Origin: Caballeronia telluris
GTDB taxonomy: Bacteria > Pseudomonadota > Gammaproteobacteria > Burkholderiales > Burkholderiaceae
Direction: 5' to 3'
Assembly: GCF_001544495.1 (NCBI RefSeq)
Contig: NZ_FCNZ02000010.1
Span: forward strand, 62,001 to 126,000
Length of the DNA stretch: 64,000 nt
The stretch's first letter is position 1; each line of letters starts with the position of its first letter. Both the position numbers and the translations under genes were made by a program. Positions 60,914-64,000 of this stretch are shown here, in pieces. The notes under the pieces were generated by a model that saw only the letters and a list, made by a program, of their open reading frames with translations, did no database searches and was not told where the DNA came from.

Positions 60914-62410
60914 TCACTCGCCTCGCGAAATCTGCTCGGCGCTGGGTAGATCGGCCACCGTCCAGCCGCCGCCCAGCGCCTTCACGAGCGCGACGCTCGC
61001 GGCCATGCGCCTGCGTTCGATATTGACCGCCGCGCGCTGGTCCGAGAGCACGATCGCCTGCGTGACGACCACGCTCAGGTACGTGATCGCCCCGTTCTCG
61101 TAACGATTCCCCACCTTGTTCAACGCGCGCTGGGCCGCATCAACGGCTCCGCGCTGCGCCGCGAGGGCGCGCTTGAGGACCTGCAGCGCGTTGAGGTTGT
61201 CCTCCACCTGCCCGAACGCGGTGAGCACCGTCAGCCGATAATCGGCGACGCTCTCGTCGTACGCCGCGCGCGCCGCATCGCGGGCCGCCGCGCGGCCGCC
61301 GAAGTCGAGCACCGTGAACGCGAGTTGCGGCCCGAGCGACCAGAAGCGGCTCGGCGCCATCAGCCAGGAACTGAAGTGGGTCGCTTCCAGGCCGCCCGTC
61401 GCCGCGAGCAGGAGATTCGGAAAGAACGCCGCCGTCGCCACGCCGACGCGCGCATTCGCCTCCGCCACGCGCCGCTCGGCGGCCGCGATGTCGGGACGCC
61501 GCTCGAGCAGCGCCGACGGAATGCCGAGCGGCAGCGCGTCGAGCGCAGCCGCGGGGTTCGGCACGTTGCCCGCGTTGAGCGGCGCGACCTCGAGCGTGAA
61601 CGTCGATGGCGGCTCGCCGACCAGAATCGCGATGGCGTTCACGAGGCGGCTCTTCGTCGTTTCCAGATCGATGAGCTGCGCCTGCGTCGACTTCAGTTGC
61701 TCCTCGGCCTGCGCGACGTCGGATTCCGCCGCGATGCCGCCCGCGAAACGGTCCTTGGTCAGCGTGAGCGCCTTCTGATAGGCCCCGAGCGTCTCCGTGA
61801 GCAGGCGCTCTTCCTCGACCGTGCCGCGCAGTTCGAAGTAGTTGGTTGCGAGTTCGGCCTGCATCGAGAGAATCGCGCTGTGCAGATCGGCGGCGCTCGC
61901 CTCGGCCTCGGCGCGCCCGCCCTCGACCGCGCGCGCGATGCGGCCCCACAGGTCGGGTTCCCAGGAAATCTGCGCATTGATCATGTAGTCGGGCAGCGTG
62001 ACGCCCGCACTCGACTTGTACAGCACGTTCTCCGATGCGCGCGACTGGTTGAACGCGGCGTTCGCGGTCACGGTCGGGAAGTACGCGGCGCGCGATTGCG
62101 CCACGGCCGCGCGCGCGCCGCGAAAGCGCGCGGATGCCGCCGCGACCGTCTGGTTCGCCGATGCGACCTGCTCTTCGAGCGCGTTCAGTTGCGCATCGCC
62201 GTAGATTTCCCACCACGGCGCGCGCGCGTGGGCGTCGGCGGGCTGCGCGGGTTTCCAGTCCTTCGACGCCGCCGCCTGCACGCCGGCCTGCACGCCCGCA
62301 TCAATCGACTTGTAGCTCGCGGGCGTGCTCACGTCCGGACGCACATAGTCGGGACCGGCGACGCAGCCCGCGAGCATCAACGCCATGGCGCAGACCGGCC
62401 AGCGTTTCAT
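60914..62410 (-). CDS. RND efflux outer membrane lipoprotein (OprM/NodT family)
   Basis: A 498-residue lipoprotein. The signal ends in MLAGC (Cys16). The two repeated outer-membrane efflux domains start near residues 80 and 280, with RADQ-like helices (ANQTVAAASARFRGARAAVAQSRAAYFPTVTANA) and a GIPSALLERRPDIAAAERRVAEANARVGVATAAFFP segment typical of NodT-type channels. It forms the trimeric outer membrane duct for the RND pump. It overlaps the adaptor gene by 4 bp and is the last gene of the operon. Confidence 0.93.
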   Translation of the reverse strand: MKRWPVCAMALMLAGCVAGPDYVRPDVSTPASYKSIDAGVQAGVQAAASKDWKPAQPADAHARAPWWEIYGDAQLNALEEQVASANQTVAAASARFRGARAAVAQSRAAYFPTVTANAAFNQSRASENVLYKSSAGVTLPDYMINAQISWEPDLWGRIARAVEGGRAEAEASAADLHSAILSMQAELATNYFELRGTVEEERLLTETLGAYQKALTLTKDRFAGGIAAESDVAQAEEQLKSTQAQLIDLETTKSRLVNAIAILVGEPPSTFTLEVAPLNAGNVPNPAAALDALPLGIPSALLERRPDIAAAERRVAEANARVGVATAAFFPNLLLAATGGLEATHFSSWLMAPSRFWSLGPQLAFTVLDFGGRAAARDAARAAYDESVADYRLTVLTAFGQVEDNLNALQVLKRALAAQRGAVDAAQRALNKVGNRYENGAITYLSVVVTQAIVLSDQRAAVNIERRRMAASVALVKALGGGWTVADLPSAEQISRGE

Positions 62411-63597
62411 GACGCCTTGTCCTCTTTCTTGTCGCCGGTCTTCTTCTGTGCGTCGCTCACGCGCACGGCGGCGCCGTCGATGATCGAATCCGGCGGATTG
62501 ATGATCACGCGCTCGTCGCCCGTCAGGCCCGAGACGATCGACACGCGCGTCCCGTAGTCGGTGCCGAGCACCACCGGCAAGAGCTTCACGCGGCTGTTCG
62601 CGTCGACGGTGGCGGCGCGCACGCCTTCGGGCCGAAACAGCAAGGCATTGCCCGGCAGCATCAGCCCGGGGTTCGCGCTCGTCAGCCTGAAACGCACCTG
62701 CGCATACGCGCCCGCGAGCAGTTCGCCCGCCGGATTCTTCACCTGCACCTCCACGCGCATCGTGCGCGCGACCGGATCGACGGCGCCCGCCGTGCGCACC
62801 GTGACGCCCTCGAACCGGCGCTCGTTCTGCTCGGTGAGCAGCAGTTCGGCGGGCAGACCCACATGCACGAGCCGCGCATACGCCTGCGGCACATCGACGA
62901 ACACGCGCAGCGTCGTCGGATCCTGCACGTGGAAGAGTTCGCGCGTCGCCGTGCCGCTGCCCGCGTCGATCAACTGGCCGACGTCGGTATTGCGTGCGGT
63001 GACGACGCCGTCGAACGGCGCGTAGATCTTCTGGAACGACACGAGTTGCGAAAGCCGCGACACGTTAGCCTGCGCGGCGTTGAGCGCGGCTTGCTTCGCG
63101 AGCATGTCGCCGTTCTTCTCGTCGGTTTCCTGGCGCGACACCGAATTGTTCTTCGCCATCTGTTCCCAGCGCTCGGCCGTCGTCTTCGCGAGCAGATAGT
63201 TCGCGCGCGCGGTCTGCTCGTCGGCGCGGGCCTGGCGGAGCTGATCGCGGGTCTCGGGCGCGTCGATCTCCGCGAGCAGTTGCCCCTTCTTCACATGCTC
63301 GCCGATATCGACCGTCCAGCGCCGCAGATAGCCGTTCGTGCGCGCGAAGATCGGCGCGTCGGAAAACGCACGGATGTCGCCCGCGAGGATGAGGTCCTGG
63401 GTCGCCTTCATGCGCGTCGGCGTGATGACTTCGACCGTCTGCACGCTGTAGCGCTCGACATTGCGTTCGAGTTCCGCATGCGCCGAACGGCGCGAGACGA
63501 TGCCCTGCACGATCAGCGCGAGCACGACCAGCACCGCGAGCAGTAGCCAAAGCCTGCCGCGTCGCCAGTGAGGTCGTTGCGATTGCTGCTCTTCCAT
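62407..63597 (-). CDS. RND efflux periplasmic adaptor (membrane fusion protein)
   Basis: A 396-residue adaptor. An N-terminal membrane anchor (about 15-32) is followed by lipoyl, alpha-hairpin and beta-barrel domains. The lipoyl halves appear as RRWTVDIGEHVKKGQLLAEIDAPE and YAPFDGVVTARNTDVGQLIDAG; LRVFVDVPQAYARLVHVGLPAELLLTE begins the barrel. It links the inner-membrane pump to the outer membrane channel. It sits 22 bp downstream of the permease gene and overlaps the channel gene. Substrates unknown. Confidence 0.93.
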   Translation of the reverse strand: MEEQQSQRPHWRRGRLWLLLAVLVVLALIVQGIVSRRSAHAELERNVERYSVQTVEVITPTRMKATQDLILAGDIRAFSDAPIFARTNGYLRRWTVDIGEHVKKGQLLAEIDAPETRDQLRQARADEQTARANYLLAKTTAERWEQMAKNNSVSRQETDEKNGDMLAKQAALNAAQANVSRLSQLVSFQKIYAPFDGVVTARNTDVGQLIDAGSGTATRELFHVQDPTTLRVFVDVPQAYARLVHVGLPAELLLTEQNERRFEGVTVRTAGAVDPVARTMRVEVQVKNPAGELLAGAYAQVRFRLTSANPGLMLPGNALLFRPEGVRAATVDANSRVKLLPVVLGTDYGTRVSIVSGLTGDERVIINPPDSIIDGAAVRVSDAQKKTGDKKEDKAS

Positions 63598-63619
63598 TTA
63601 TGCTCCGCTGGATTCTTCT

Positions 63620-64000
63620 TCAGTGCTGTTGGCGTGCGACCGCGCCCGCGTCCGGCTTGTTGCGCTCGCGCGCCTCGATGCGCTTGTAGATCATAGAAAA
63701 GACGACGGGCACGAAAAACAGCGTCGCGATGGTGCCGACCATCAGCCCGCCGATCACCGCGCGCCCGAGCGGCGCGTTCTGCTCGCCGCCCTCGCCGAGT
63801 CCGATCGCCATCGGCACCATGCCGATCATCATCGCGAGCGCGGTCATGAGCACCGGGCGAAACCGCGTGTAGCCCGCTTCGAGCGCGGACGCCACCGCGT
63901 CGCCGTGCTCCTGCAAGGCCGAGCGCGCGAAGCTAACGACCAGGATGCTGTTCGCGGTCGCGATGCCGATACACATGATCGCGCCGGTGAGCGCCGGAAT
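63620..64000 (-). CDS. RND efflux permease, C-terminal end (partial)
   Basis: Only the last 126 residues lie in the window, running off its right edge. The sequence IPALTGAIMCIGIATANSILVV then RFRPVLMTALAMMIGMVPMAIGLG, and the final helix GLMVGTIATLFFVPVVFSMIYKR, is the C-terminal transmembrane region of an HAE1- or HME-type RND pump. It heads the permease-adaptor-channel operon. Pump substrates cannot be judged from this fragment. Confidence 0.93.
   Translation of the reverse strand: MPALTGAIMCIGIATANSILVVSFARSALQEHGDAVASALEAGYTRFRPVLMTALAMMIGMVPMAIGLGEGGEQNAPLGRAVIGGLMVGTIATLFFVPVVFSMIYKRIEARERNKPDAGAVARQQH

Overview
The window reads as chromosomal DNA of a high-GC betaproteobacterium of the Burkholderia sensu lato group (Paraburkholderia or Caballeronia-like). 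This is inferred from the proteins themselves: a PenA-like class A beta-lactamase, a trimeric-porin-type outer membrane protein, RdgC, a DUF2917 protein, several LysR/AraC regulators, and a repeat type I remember from these genera. No database was consulted. All family names come from motif recognition and gene order.

Layout. 0-9.4 kb holds housekeeping and accessory single genes: a SpoVR-family protein, an AI-2E-type permease, RarD, an NAD(P)-binding protein, an aldo/keto reductase, and a DHA2 MFS pump divergent from LysR plus an acyl-CoA-dehydrogenase-like flavoprotein. 9.7-14.1 kb holds a tannase/feruloyl-esterase-family protein that has lost a cysteine pair, a DUF2917 gene, a candidate small RNA or attenuated leader (near 11.82-11.97 kb), and a surface lipoprotein resembling a clan GH-A glycosidase. 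14.5-16.9 kb is an ECF42-type sigma module (YCII protein, a decayed SRPBCC gene, VOC protein, sigma factor with long C-terminal extension). 17.1-23.7 kb is a LysR-controlled catabolic cluster (SDR, beta-propeller, 2-hydroxyacid dehydrogenase, AroE paralogue, MHS transporter) of unknown substrate. 23.9-29.6 kb is best read as a D-apionate operon: ACS-family MFS transporter, ApnO-like oxidoisomerase, RuBisCO-like protein, OiaK-like kinase and a GntR/FadR regulator. The same 19-bp operator-like box precedes the transporter and the regulator.

29.6-45 kb holds scattered genes: an exported intradiol-dioxygenase-like protein, DUF488, a superinfection-immunity-type membrane protein, AraC, NCS1 transporter, TMEM175-like channel, BrkB-like membrane protein, a diguanylate cyclase, RdgC, a deletion scar joining the tails of an EamA exporter and an Lrp regulator, and an SBP56/methanethiol oxidase. 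43.9-52.2 kb is an amine-oxidation region: AraC regulator, aromatic-amine-dehydrogenase-type aauBEDA, two mono-haem cytochromes c, then (beyond a roughly 600-bp inverted-repeat element) an aldehyde dehydrogenase and a porin. Together they could take up a primary amine, oxidise it in the periplasm, pass electrons to cytochrome c and oxidise the aldehyde to an acid. 52.5-53.4 kb is the beta-lactamase.

53.8-58.7 kb is a compact operon (LysR, ketopantoate-reductase-like, VOC, MaoC, CaiB/BaiF, AroE-like) with no pathway I can name. It lies between two outward-facing insertion-sequence-like ends. The same pair of ends brackets a second, 1.2-kb segment at 34.7-35.9 kb carrying the TMEM175 gene. This hidden symmetry, the unexplained operon and the apionate operon are the most interesting features. 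The window closes with an SRPBCC gene, a DadA-like oxidase and a tripartite RND efflux operon cut by the window end. No tRNA, rRNA or CRISPR array was seen.
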